DNA of 64,000 nucleotides from Vicia villosa. Taxonomy: Eukaryota; Streptophyta; Magnoliopsida; Fabales; Fabaceae. The translations under genes were made by a program, and so were the position numbers. Shown here one piece after another: positions 23,142 to 33,072 of this stretch. Under the pieces are notes generated by a model, which was not told the DNA's origin, ran no database searches, and saw only the letters and a list, made by a program, of their open reading frames with translations. The stretch lies in assembly GCF_029867415.1 (NCBI RefSeq), contig NC_081183.1, positions 189,798,061 through 189,862,060 of the forward strand, given 5' to 3'. Position 1 is the first letter of the stretch. Each line of letters starts with the position of its first letter.

Positions 23142-25248
23142 TGTAACACCCGTATATTTTAATTTTTAATTTAAATGGAAATTTAATTAATAATTAGAAT
23201 TATTGGTGATTTGTAGAATTTAATTGGAAAAGGATGGTTATGGTGTTGGGCCATGTGTGATGTTAAGGGATGAGGGGGTGTTATGTTAGTAAAGGCCCTA
23301 ATCAAATTAAAAGGTTATTTTATAAAATAATAAGGAATTGGGAATAAGAGAAAGGAATGTGAAAAGAGTTTGGAACACGAAGAACGTGAAAGAGGAGCAA
23401 TGGAGGGAGAGACCAATCAAGAACTCTTGGCTAAGGTAAGGGGGGACTCTTCCGGTTAATTTCTATTATGTGATTATGGGTAATAGGATAGATTAACGTA
23501 TGATTCGATTCGATTGGGCATATTGGGATTTGATATTGTTAGGTATGTTATGATTTGGGATAATTGATGAATTTGTATAGATTGTTGGTTATTGATGTGT
23601 TGTTTTGATGTATAATGATGTGTGATGAGAAATTCGATGATTATATGCCTGTCTGCTATGTCTGGAATCGTTTTTGGGTGAAAAGGATGTGAAATCGCAG
23701 AGTCTAACGCAGACCCGTAATTCTGCAAAATTGCCAGGTCGCGCCGCGTCCATGTGTTGGCGCCGCGAAGGCGTACTTATTTTCTCGTATCGCGCCGCGT
23801 CCATGTGTTGGCGCCGCGAAGGCGTACTTATTTTCTCGTATCGCGCCGGGTGCATGAGTTGGCGCCGCGAACGTGTTTGTGTGGTTCAGGTCGCGCCGCG
23901 AACGTTGGTTGCGCCGCGTGCTGTAGCGTTAGTTATTTCTTGGGAAAGTTAAATGATGTGTAACTTTCGAACCGTAGGTCTGTTTTTAGTGTTGTTTTGA
24001 GTACGATGAATCTTATGAGATAGCCTACGTGTTTAAATGATGAAATGAGGTGTAAATCCAATTGTTTTTAAATATGATTTTATTTCTTGGTGAATGATGT
24101 ATTGTACATATATGTGATGAGATGTGTTAAATACATGCTATGTTGAAATATTAATCATGTGACGATTTGTGTAAATGGGATGATGTATTGTTGACATGTA
24201 TGATGAAATGTGACAATATAAGATGTTGTTTGAAAACATTATGATGTGATGATTGTTGAGAATTATATGATGATGATTGATGACTTGTGAATATTAATAT
24301 GCTGTTAATATTAATATGTTGATTGTGGTGAATGTATGTGAATGATTGAATGATGTTGGGACATGTACATACTTGTTTGTGATGATATTGGTGAGATGAA
24401 ATGAGACGATGTTAAGCATCGGATCGGTGATGATATAAGTATGTGATATGTGTGCATTCATTCATAAATCATTTACATTGGATCCCGTTGATGAGTGGAT
24501 CGTTGGTGGCTAATTCCCACTGTGCGGAGATTAGTAAGCAGTCATCGTGTGCCCATGGGGGTGTGAGCGATGAGGTTAGTCGTGTGCCCAGGTGGGGTGT
24601 AAGCGACTGAAGGGCAGTATCGCAGAGAGAAGTCCTGTGAATGTGATTCACGAATTTTGGTACCACATGCATAGTGTCAGTTGTGTCATATGCGTTTTGT
24701 CATAACATGATTGTATGGATTTCTGTGTTGTGTTGTAATCTATTATTGTGTGAATTGATGAATAATAGATGTGGATCTGAATATATGACAAATTGGGTGA
24801 ATGATATATTATGATGTTTTGTTGCTTATGAATGCATAACATTGATTAATTGAGAATGAGACTCACCCTTACTTGTTGACAATTTTCAGATTAAGGATAG
24901 CTGCTTTCGACTTGGTGAGGATTAACTCATAAGTCGGTTTAGTTGTTGTGTCGGTGTCATGCTCTGATAGATGTAACACTGGGGACGCGATGTTTTGAGT
25001 TTCGAATTATAACTCTATTGTTTATTTTATTTGAAGTCTGATACATTAATGATGTAATGTTGACTTGATGATTTGATTCCGCTGTGTAAACATGATTTTT
25101 ATCTATGAGTTATAATTTCAGATGTCTCAGTGAATGCATGACATGTGCCGAACGTGTGTTTTCTTTTATTTTTGAATTGTGACACCTTTTGCATGTTTAC
25201 TCTGATTTAATTTTGTTAATTGTCGTGGGGTATTAGAGGGGTGTTACA
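23142..25248. mobile_element. Solo LTR, 2107 bp, probably Ty3/gypsy
   Basis: It begins TGTAACACCC and ends GGGTGTTACA (TG...CA), with a perfect 5-bp duplication CGTGA (23137-23141 and 25249-25253). It contains no retroelement coding region. This is what remains after recombination between two LTRs. Long LTRs that begin TGTAACACCC are common in plant gypsy elements, and I infer a chromovirus (Tekay-like) origin. A GC-rich 51-bp tandem repeat sits inside. Confidence 0.85.
23740..23890. repeat. GC-rich 51-bp tandem repeat inside the solo LTR
   Basis: CGCGCCGCGTCC starts at 23740, 23791 and, varied, 23842: exactly 51 bp apart. Each unit carries CGCGCCGCG and GGCGCCGCG words. Because 51 is a multiple of three, open frames appear on both strands, but they are artefacts of the repeat. 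Confidence 0.92.
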
Positions 25249-26720
25249 CGTGAAACCCATTAGTTGCAAATGGATTTTTAAGACCAATTGAGATTCTAAC
25301 GGTAATGTGGAGAGGTGTAAGGCTCGTCTTGTGGATAAGGGTTATACTCAAAAGGAAGGGATTGGCTTTAAATAGACTTTCTCCCTGGTTTCATCGAAAG
25401 ACTCTTTTAGAATAATCATGGCTGTTTTTGCACATTATGATTCAAAACTTCATCAAATGGATGTCAATACGACATTCCTCAATAAAAACGTTGATGAAAC
25501 TGTCTATATGGTGTGACCTGAAAACTTTGTGTTGGGAGACTCAAAGAAAATGGTTTGCAAATTGACAAAATCCATTTATGGACTAAAGCAGACTTCTTGT
25601 TAGTGGTACCACAAGTTTTATGAAGTAATTCTCTCATTTGGTTTTGAGGTGAATGTTGTTAAAGATTGTGTGTATCACAAATTTAGTGGAAGAAAATACA
25701 TACTCTTAATCCTGTATGTTGATGACATACTGCTTATCACCAATGATATAGGCATGATGCACAAAACAAAGAAATTCATATCAAGAAAAATCGAAATGAA
25801 AGATCTTCGTGACGCTTCCTTTGTATTAGGAATTCAGATACACCGAGATCAGTCTTGAGGTATTCTAGGATTATCACAAAGGAGTCATATCAAAAAGGTA
25901 CTTAAAACATTTGTCATGCAGAAGTGCAAACCGGGGCATTCTTCAATTGCTAAGGGAGATAAATTTAGTCTCGGCCAGTCCCTAAAAGGAGACTTAGAAA
26001 TTCAAGAAATGAAAAAGATTCCTTACTCGTTAGTTGTAGGGAGTCAAATGTATGTCCCAAATTGTACGTGTTCAGATATTGCATTCATAGTTGGGGTGTT
26101 AGGCAGATATTTGAGCAATCCAAACATGTATCATTAAAAAGCAGCAAAAAAGGTTATGAGGTATTTAAAGAGAAAAATATATTATATGCTCACATATAGG
26201 AGGTCAGGCCACTTAGAGATCACTGAATACTCTGACTCACATTTTGCTGGATGCCAAGATAGTAAAAGATCCCCTTCAGGCTATATCTACATGTTGACTA
26301 GTGGTGCAATTTCTTGGCGTAGTGCCAAAATAATTCTTACGACTTCATCCATCATGGAAATGGAGTTTATGGCATGTTATGAGGCATCCAGGCATGAGAT
26401 TTGGTTAAGGAACCTTGCCACCGGGGTGTGAATTGTGGATGGAATTGAAATACCACTTAAGTTATATTGTGATAATAAATCATTCATCCTATATTCCAAC
26501 AATAATAAGAGATCCGCCAACTCAAAACATATTGACATCAAGTTCTTGGTTGTTAAGAAATGGATATAAAGTAGAAAGATTTCTATAGAACATTTAGGGG
26601 CAAACTCCATGGTAGCAGATCCTCTTACAAAAGGTCTTCCACCCAAAGTCTTTCATGAGCATACTATTGGGTGTTTTAAGGTTAGAGGAATCTTTAGTTT
26701 AGTGGGAGTTAGTCATTTAT

Positions 26721-27366
26721 GAATTTTGTGTTCTATGTTCTATGATTTTGGATACTTTCCAATTAATAAAGTTTGATATTCAGCTATTTACATTTTGTAC
26801 AATAAGGTTATTGAATGATCTCACTAAAGTAAAGTAAGACCAGTTGAAAATTGACATGTACAAATCAACTTCATGTGATTTTCATGCTATACATTTCATG
26901 ATGAATATATGTCATTTAGTTATGTCACTACTAGTGGACAAGATAATTTTGTATGCTTAGAGAATATAATGATAAATTTTGAGCTCATAAAGTCTAACAC
27001 ATGTGTAAAGTTACATATGTGACCAATAAAATATTATTAGAATTTTTGGATATGCTGAAGAGTGATGACATTAAAGAGATAGTTGCTACCTGCCTGGAGG
27101 TGTACATGAAGAGGACGAGAGGTTGATTGTGTCTGTTTGCATTTTGTAGTGCTTTAGTGCTTTCCTTTTGTTTGTTTAGTGCCTGAATCTGCGGATCGGC
27201 TTTGTATTGACATTGTTTTTGAATTAATATATATTCTATTTTCTCGAAAAAATATATAATTCAACAAAAACTCAACAAAATTAAGCATGTGTTTTATACA
27301 TGAAACAAAAATCCATATATTGCTTTATTCAAACTTATTTTATTTCCAAAGGCAAGGTGGATTTTA
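26721..27366. other. Intergenic, 3' side of the phytosulfokine gene
   Basis: No gene is seen. A stretch near 27050-27240 (TTGCTACCTGCCTGGAG, then T-rich) resembles the 3' tail of a retroelement, but I cannot assign it. Confidence 0.4.
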
Positions 27367-27679
27367 CTAATTTTTGGGTTTATGTTGAGTGTAGATATAA
27401 TCCAGATGTGCCATTAGTGTCCTTCTTGTCAAACATTCTTGCTCTCTTTTGATTCCTTCACAACTCTCATCGTCCAAATATACACTTGATACCTTGCTAC
27501 CAACAATATCCTAATTCAATTCTAACATGATAATTATTTCTCAAAACCCAAAACAAATAGTAATAAACTTCACAAGAAAATGATCAAATAAGATAAGATC
27601 CAAGATTAGGACGAGAGGCATATGTTAAACTCAAGCTTAACAAAAGAGTAAAAGTGAAGAGGGTGCATAATTTTGACAT
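27367..27679 (-). CDS. PSK: Phytosulfokine (PSK) precursor, two exons
   Basis: On the minus strand the ATG at 27679 opens [18 protein letters not shown], a signal peptide, then TYASRPN, the usual start of PSK propeptides. Exon 2 (27510-27367, after a TTAG acceptor) reads [19 protein letters not shown], then [18 protein letters not shown] (27399-27385), HKPKN and a stop. YIYTQ is the phytosulfokine peptide, sulfated on both tyrosines and cut out in the secretory pathway. It is sensed by the receptor kinase PSKR and promotes cell growth. CEG...ECL, RRTL and the Asp before the hormone are family hallmarks. Exon 1 hits an in-frame TGA at 27586-27584 before any clear in-frame GT donor, so either the donor is unusual or the gene is damaged. 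The acceptor, exon 2 and promoter look sound. Confidence 0.82.
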
Positions 27680-27751
27680 AGTGATGAGTTCACTTATTTT
27701 TATTCTTATCAGCTAGATTCTTTGAGTTGAGTGGAAGACACAGAGTGTACT

Positions 27752-27763
27752 CTTTTATATATA
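27752..27763 (-). promoter_or_regulatory. TATA box of the phytosulfokine gene
   Basis: TATATATAAAAG on the minus strand, about 75 bp before the ATG, a spacing typical of plant genes with a short leader. The Copia fragment that follows ends only about 130 bp further upstream. Confidence 0.65.
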
Positions 27764-27891
27764 GACAAAAATTGAGATTCATAGAGTATGTTACAAGTGT
27801 GTAAATGTCACAAACAAATGTGTTCAAACTTCAAAGCTTAAATTCTCATCTTTCATATTTTGTTGACTTTTTGTTACCATGGTTTTGTATA

Positions 27892-29040
27892 TTATTTAAT
27901 GTTTGAAATTTTTTTGATGAAAGGGCATACATGATGGGATGCACCAGAGTCTAAGATCCATGAAGAGTGATTATGTAAGACATTACCTTGATGTGCTATA
28001 CCTGAAATGATTGCATCATCGGAGCTGGATGGCTTGGTAGTATCCTTCTTTGATTGTTGAAGTAAGAGCATGAGTTGTTGATAGTCTGCCTTTGAGAGAG
28101 AAAATTCTGTGTTTGGAGTGGAACCTTGTTTAGCCTCTGCAGTAGATTTGGAGTTCTTGGAACGGTATCCATGAGGGAATCCATGCTTGAAATAACAATT
28201 TTCAATGGTATGGTTTGTCTTATTGCAGTTGGTACATAACATAGGTGTTTTGGAGGGTGGTTTTCCTTTAGGTTTAGAATTGGAATGGGCAGCAAGAACA
28301 GTGGGAATAGCAGTAGAAGCAAATGGTTGTTGTTGTGCGATTAGTGAATATACTTTGCTGATGTTGGGTAAAGGATCAAGGAGGAGAATTTGGGTGCGAA
28401 TGTTATGGTAGGTGTCGTTGAGACCCTTCAGAAAGCATGTCACATATTCCATGTGTTTATACATTCGCACCGCCTTGGCGAGGTCGCAAGAGCAGGGTAT
28501 GGAACAAGAACAGGATGGAGTTGGACGAAGATCTTCCAATTCATCCCAGAGGATCTTGAGGTCGGTGAAATATGTTGATAAGGATCTGTCTCCTTGCTGA
28601 ATAGAATGTAGATCGCGTAAAAGGTCGGAGAAACGAAAGTGATTACCTTTGGTGAATCTTTCTCTGAGGTCTTCCCAAAGATCGTGAGCAGATTCGAAGC
28701 AAATGGTGCTCTGTGCAATATGCGGAGAAAGAGTGCGGTTAATCCATGAAAGAACCATGCTGTTGGCACGATCCCATAGTTCAAAATCCGGGTTGGTAGG
28801 TGAAGGTCGAGGGAGGACGCCATTGATGAAAGAGAGTTTATTCTTTGAGGTTAACGCACGCCGCATAGATTTGCTCCAGTTGTGATAGTTGTGATCATCC
28901 AATGGAGGAGCAACGATGGTGGCACCGGGGATTTCTCCACGATGAAGGTAATAGGGGTTTCTTGGATTGAGACTCGGGTCGTCGATCTTGGATGGGATTT
29001 CTGTGGTTTTGGGTCTTTCTTCATCTGAGGAAGAAGACAT
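27892..29040 (-). CDS. Copia gag with the start of protease (retroelement protein, truncated)
   Basis: An open frame of 382 codons. The N-terminus has the Copia gag start motif (NPYYLHRGEIPGATIV), then LDDHNYHNWSKSMRRAL and a UBN2-type gag core (LWEDLRERFTKGNHFR, LSTYFTDLKILWDEL). A CX2CX4HX4C knuckle (CTNCNKTNHTIENC) follows, then the protease motif WILDSGASHHVCPF. The frame ends a few codons later, where the element is truncated. It has no internal stop. The layout fits the Ale/Retrofit-like Copia group (inference). Pol is missing, so it cannot transpose alone. Confidence 0.88.
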   Translation of the reverse strand: MSSSSDEERPKTTEIPSKIDDPSLNPRNPYYLHRGEIPGATIVAPPLDDHNYHNWSKSMRRALTSKNKLSFINGVLPRPSPTNPDFELWDRANSMVLSWINRTLSPHIAQSTICFESAHDLWEDLRERFTKGNHFRFSDLLRDLHSIQQGDRSLSTYFTDLKILWDELEDLRPTPSCSCSIPCSCDLAKAVRMYKHMEYVTCFLKGLNDTYHNIRTQILLLDPLPNISKVYSLIAQQQPFASTAIPTVLAAHSNSKPKGKPPSKTPMLCTNCNKTNHTIENCYFKHGFPHGYRSKNSKSTAEAKQGSTPNTEFSLSKADYQQLMLLLQQSKKDTTKPSSSDDAIISGIAHQGNVLHNHSSWILDSGASHHVCPFIKKISNIK

Positions 29041-29127
29041 GATGAAAAAGAAGTGCAGAACGGGAAAGGAGTGATGGGAAAAAAATGGCGGAAGATGAAT
29101 GTTAGGGTTTGGTCACTGATACCATAT

Positions 29128-29332
29128 TGCAATTGGGGAAGAAGAAGGTGTAGCCATATTGGCGCTAACACCGGTTTGAATTTACAGAATGGAAAAAATG
29201 TATATTATTTCATTGTGTCAGTTTACATAACCTTGGGCTTCTATATATATTGACTATCCTGAACTATATCAGTTGGGCCCGAATAAGTCAAGTATATAAT
29301 AGGCCCATATAATGCTAATACTCTAATATGCA
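29128..29332 (-). repeat. Probable 5' LTR of the truncated Copia element
   Basis: On the minus strand it runs from TGCATATTAGAG to CCAATTGCA, about 205 bp, with TATATATAGAAGCCC inside and the primer site three bases after its end. The outer boundary is a guess because no partner LTR exists. Confidence 0.5.
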
Positions 29333-29734
29333 AGTCTATAAAATTTGTTGTCGATCCCCTATATGCTTTAGAAGTGGGTGAATGTATGTCACATATTATA
29401 TTATATAGATTTTTAAATTTTTTTTATTAAGAGAATTAAAAATTCAATTACTCAAAGTAAGTTATTTATTTATTTATTTACTGGCTTTGTTATATGTCAT
29501 AAAAATATTACTATTAAATTAGGAATAAGTTACTTCAAAATATGAAGAAAAAATATTATAATTTATTTAATTAAAAAAATTTAAATTAAAGAATAAGGGT
29601 GAAAAAATTTAAATAATACAATTTATTTTATTCCCAAAAATATATATACACATATATAATCAGCGAAGAAACTTAATTTAAAGCATTGGGATTTTTGCTT
29701 GGAAAAGCAGTAAAAGAATTTAATATTCCATTTG
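29333..29734. other. AT-rich intergenic DNA
   Basis: Nothing recognised. Confidence 0.5.
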
Positions 29735-30563
29735 ATGTTAAAAATTCCATTTGTTTTAAGTATCATTATTCAAACCAAATACATAGTGCTGCATTAATTG
29801 ATTTGTGTTGTGATGTGATGCATATTGAGATACTGAGAGTTTTATATTTTCAAATACTGTTTGTGTCTTTCTACTTTACATATTCTTAGTTCTAACTATA
29901 CTAATTGGATTACTAATTTTTTTCAGCTTCAAATTCCTAATTCGTTACTTAATACTCACCCTTTATTATTTCTCATTCAAAAACTAAATTAATACTCAGC
30001 CTCTTGTTGGAACTACACCATCTTATTTTTCTTCCTTTGAGTTATTGCACCTAATAAAACTATTTATTTTTCCACATTCAGAATATTACTATATTTTATC
30101 AATTTCGCACAAATTTGAATTTTTAATTAGTTTTGTATTGAGAAAGATAAATTATTATTTTACTTTAAATCATTATTCTTCGTTAGTTTATGAGAATAAA
30201 TATTTTCAAAAAAGTATTGAAATAAGATATAGAGTAATAAAAAGTAAATAAATTATATATAATTAAAATATATTATCAATATTTCGTTATATGAGTGTTT
30301 TTATTTTCTTTGCAAAATTACTAATTATTTGAGACACGTGTACTAATAAATAGCAAATAGTATTATAGAAAAATAAATGTTAACTTTTTATTATTTTTGA
30401 AAAATAATTTCTAATTTAAAACATTTTATCTTTTAAGAGTTACTTAGAATTTTGCTAGCACTCTAGACTAAATATTATTTCGTTTGAATTGTGTTCGGCT
30501 GGATTTAGTAAAAGTGATGTCGTCCATGCAACGCCCGCAATCAATCTATTTTTCATAAGAATG
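29735..30563 (+). repeat. Unknown direct repeat, copy A
   Basis: From GATGTTAAAAATTCC to CGCAATCAATCTATTTT. The same sequence returns at 32377-33072 with small indels. Shared words include ATTGAGATACTGAGAG and TACTGTTTGTGTCTTTC. It has no coding features or recognised family. Confidence 0.85.
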
Positions 30564-30906
30564 TGTTCTTCCGATACACAATTATCATTTGCATACTCTT
30601 CTCCACGTAAATCACATTCCGTATTTGACTTACATTTGCTAGAGATAGATTGTTGGACACTAATTGTTTTATAAAGCTTCTATTTATACCAATAAAACAG
30701 TGTGCCTATTAATCTCTACCATCCCTTTCTTTCCTCGAGCCCTTTCACTTGTTAGATACTCATTTTGACACATATTCTCATTTAGCTCTTTAAATTTGTC
30801 TTCATTCTTATTTCTTATAGTACCTCCAACTGAAGCATCAAGGAACATTCTCATGGTATGTCAGATTTGAACCATTTAATACGTTTAACTTTTATTTTAA
30901 TAACTA
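30564..30906. other. Intergenic, nothing recognised
   Basis: No motif or gene found. Confidence 0.45.
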
Positions 30907-31195
30907 AATATGCATGATTAAGTACTTTATCTTGTGTACCCGATGTAAATATGTATGATTATTGGGTTGTCCGTGTAGCCATTTAAATATAAGGTACGAA
31001 TTTGTGTGCATGACATAAATATATATTTGTTTCGTTTTGTCCATATAGCAATTTAAGTATATTGTATGAATTAATGTACCCAATGTAAATAAATAGTTTT
31101 TGTTTTTGTCATGTAGCCATGTAAATATACATCTTAACATTATGTATCCGATGTAAATGTGTATAGTTATTGGTTTTTCCGTGTAGTCATTGTCG
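30907..31195. repeat. Degenerate tandem repeat, about 70-bp unit, four copies
   Basis: ATGTAAAT-type words start at 30943, 31013, 31083 and 31151. Each unit includes GT(C/T)CGTGTAGCCAT-like and ATTTAAATAT-like words. The open frame on the minus strand (30904-31356) is a by-product. Confidence 0.8.
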
Positions 31196-31339
31196 CTTTG
31201 CAAAAAAACACTGAGTTGCCACCAAACTTTATTTATTTCAAAGGGAAGGGAAAATATCGATAAAACCCCTGAAAGTGATGGTGGAGATGGAGTGCGATCA
31301 AGACTTATAGAACCTCCCAACTCTTCTTCCATTTGTTTT
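31196..31339. other. Short legume-type repeat fragment
   Basis: GAGTTGCCACCAAAC, then TTTATTTATTTCAAAGGG. I recall this from LTR-retroelement flanks in legumes, but no element boundary is visible. Confidence 0.3.
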
Positions 31340-32041
31340 CTTTTTTCATCAATCAAAATTTTTTAAGTCTTTGATATCCTCCACAAGACAGCCTTTGTGG
31401 ATAGATATTTATAGCTCAATTTTCCTTTCTTTTTTGACTCTTTGCCACGAACTTATCAGTGTGGCGAGACTCTGCAGATTCCTCCCAAGTAGCTTGATCT
31501 ATAAATGAATTTATCTCGCATGGAGATTGTTCTTTATTTACTTCAGTTTTAATATAATCATGGGTGAGTTGTGTCTTAAACCCCTCCAACGCTCACCATA
31601 ATAAGCAAGCATTTTCTTTTTCACGTTCTTATCATCTGGAGTAAAAATGAACACATCTTTTATTTACATAATAAAGATGTTATTAGTATTGAAAAGAAAA
31701 ATATACTTGTAAAACAAATGATAGAATACAAAAATAAATACTGTAATATTGGTCCATATGTCGTCTTTCAATGTTTCATCAACAACATGCCAACTATCTA
31801 TCAAAATACCCACTTTACTTCTACCTTATAAGGCAATGTAACCCAAAAAATCATCAGCATGTTCACCATAAGCCCTGCCGGTTTGGGCATCAACTATAAC
31901 AGGGTATTGAATACCAGTTTCGTTGGCTTTGTTCACATTTGTATACATCGTGGCACCTCTAGTTTTTCTTTTACGTTTATTGACAAGGTTTGCTACATAT
32001 GTTGTATGGGAGGTGCTAGTCGAATCGACCATGACTATCAA
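31340..32041 (-). pseudogene. CACTA/En-Spm-associated plant transposase fragment
   Basis: The minus strand reads RGATMYTNVNKANETG, PVIVDAQTGRAYGEHADDFLGYIAL, then GILIDSWHVVDETLKDDIW. After a gap with stops (about 31660-31770, intron or decay) it reads FTPDDKNVKKKMLAYYGERWRG and, in shifted frames, words similar to SPCEI, FIDQATWEE and SIHKGCLV. This order matches the plant transposase family found beside En/Spm elements (Ptta/Transposase_24). Several breaks make it a dead remnant, and no CACTA terminus was found. Confidence 0.6.
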
Positions 32042-32310
32042 GATGAATCAAACAATAACGTTTCAATCAAAAGAAAATGGTCAATAGACAAACTAACAAA
32101 GAAACCTTAAACAAAATGATAAATAGACAAACTAACGAAGAGACTATTTCAATGAAAAACTAACATTAATGAATATACAAAATAACGCTTCAGTGAAGAA
32201 GAAAACTACGTGCGAAAATGACGTTTGATGAATATCAACTTGAAAATCGCCTAGGTTTTTTTGTAAAATGACGAACTAACATTTGAGTGTTGATAGATAA
32301 AATAAAATAA

Positions 32311-32373
32311 CGCCGTTGCCGGGCATCAAACCCGGGTGACAGGCGGAAATACTTACCACTATACTACAACGAC
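32311..32373 (-). pseudogene. tRNA-Asp (GTC) with a 9-nt deletion
   Basis: The minus strand starts GTCGTTGTAGTATAGTGG and keeps the plant tRNA-Asp acceptor 5' arm and D arm, the CCTGTCAC anticodon loop, the T arm and the 3' acceptor (GGCAACGGCG). It is 63 nt against the usual 72. The 3' half of the anticodon stem and the variable loop are lost, so the cloverleaf cannot form. Boxes A and B may still be partly readable by RNA polymerase III. Copy B of the unknown repeat begins four bases after it. Confidence 0.85.
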
Positions 32374-32376
32374 TTG

Positions 32377-33072
32377 ATGTTCAAAATTCCATTTCTTTTA
32401 AATATCATTATTCAAACCAAATACATAGTATATTTTATGCTGCATTGTGTTGTGATGCATATTGAGATACTGAGAGTTTTATATTTTCAAATACTGTTTG
32501 TGTCTTTCTACTTTACAGGAATTTACTAATTGGATTAGTAGTTTTTCCACCTTCAAATTCCTACCTAATTCATTGTTACTCCGCCTCTTGTTGGAACTAC
32601 AACTTGTTATGTTTCTTAATGACTTATTGCACTTAGTAAAACAATTGATTTCTACGCATTAAAATTATTATTATTTATTATTATTTTATCAATTTCATAC
32701 AAATTTAAAAATATAGTAGTTGCTTTTGTATGAAAAAAATATATTATGAGTTACATTATACAATTATTCTTTATTAATTTATGACAATAATCATTTAAAA
32801 GAATTGGATGAAGAAAGAGAGTAACAAAAAGTAAATAAATTATATGTAATAAATTTTTTTATTATTAATATTTAAGTGATATATAATTTGAGGGTTTTTA
32901 TTTTCTTTGCAAATAAATATTAATATTTTATTGTTTTTGAAAAATGATTTATAATTTAATACTATTTATTTTTTAAAATTTACTTATAATTTATCTAGTC
33001 CAATAGATTAAAGGTTATTTCGTGATGTCGTTTATGCAATGCTCGTGATCAATTTAATTTTGATAAGAATGG
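32377..33072 (+). repeat. Unknown direct repeat, copy B
   Basis: Second copy of the block at 29735-30563, shorter by several indels. Confidence 0.85.

Larger units (their letters stand above)
21170..26700 (+). pseudogene. Copia pol remnant
   Basis: The protease region reads NDVERHIYVRDGKSVEVEAIG. The integrase zinc part reads LWHKHLGHISKNRVGRL, then CVKCLKGKQTKQTK. Integrase then decays (a DSNDNVERYKARLVDKG-type RT start is seen near 22840). Reverse transcriptase has LILYVDDILLITND near 25705, and RNase H reads EYSDSHFAGCQDSKRSPSGY to GANSMVADPLTKGLPPK near 26640. Stops and frameshifts occur throughout. Confidence 0.85.
19917..26720 (+). mobile_element. Decayed Copia element with three secondary changes
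   Basis: Gag, protease, integrase, reverse transcriptase and RNase H can be followed on the plus strand in Copia order, with many stops and frameshifts. It is broken by a hAT MITE (20141-20540), by a tandem duplication of about 340 bp of reverse transcriptase (22767-23106 repeated from 23107), and by a 2.1-kb solo LTR (23142-25248) inside the second copy. A purine stretch AGTGGGAG near 26700 may be the polypurine tract. LTRs are not visible at either end. Confidence 0.88.
27892..29332 (-). mobile_element. Copia element, 5' part only (LTR, primer site, gag)
   Basis: In element order on the minus strand: a probable LTR (29332-29128), a primer-binding site TGGTATCAGTGACC (29124-29111), then gag from 29040. 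The element stops just after the protease active-site motif at about 27900. The rest of pol and the 3' LTR are absent. Confidence 0.85.

Noticed and set aside
23740..23890. CRISPR-like regular repeats
   Set aside because: The units are contiguous, with no unique spacers, and this is a plant LTR.
23589..23963. Open frames on both strands with repeated SRAASMCWRREGV-like words
   Set aside because: They come from the 51-bp GC-rich repeat (a multiple of three) in the solo LTR; no start context or family.
28205..29253. Plus-strand frames of 60-68 codons
   Set aside because: Antisense to the Copia gag, its leader and its LTR.
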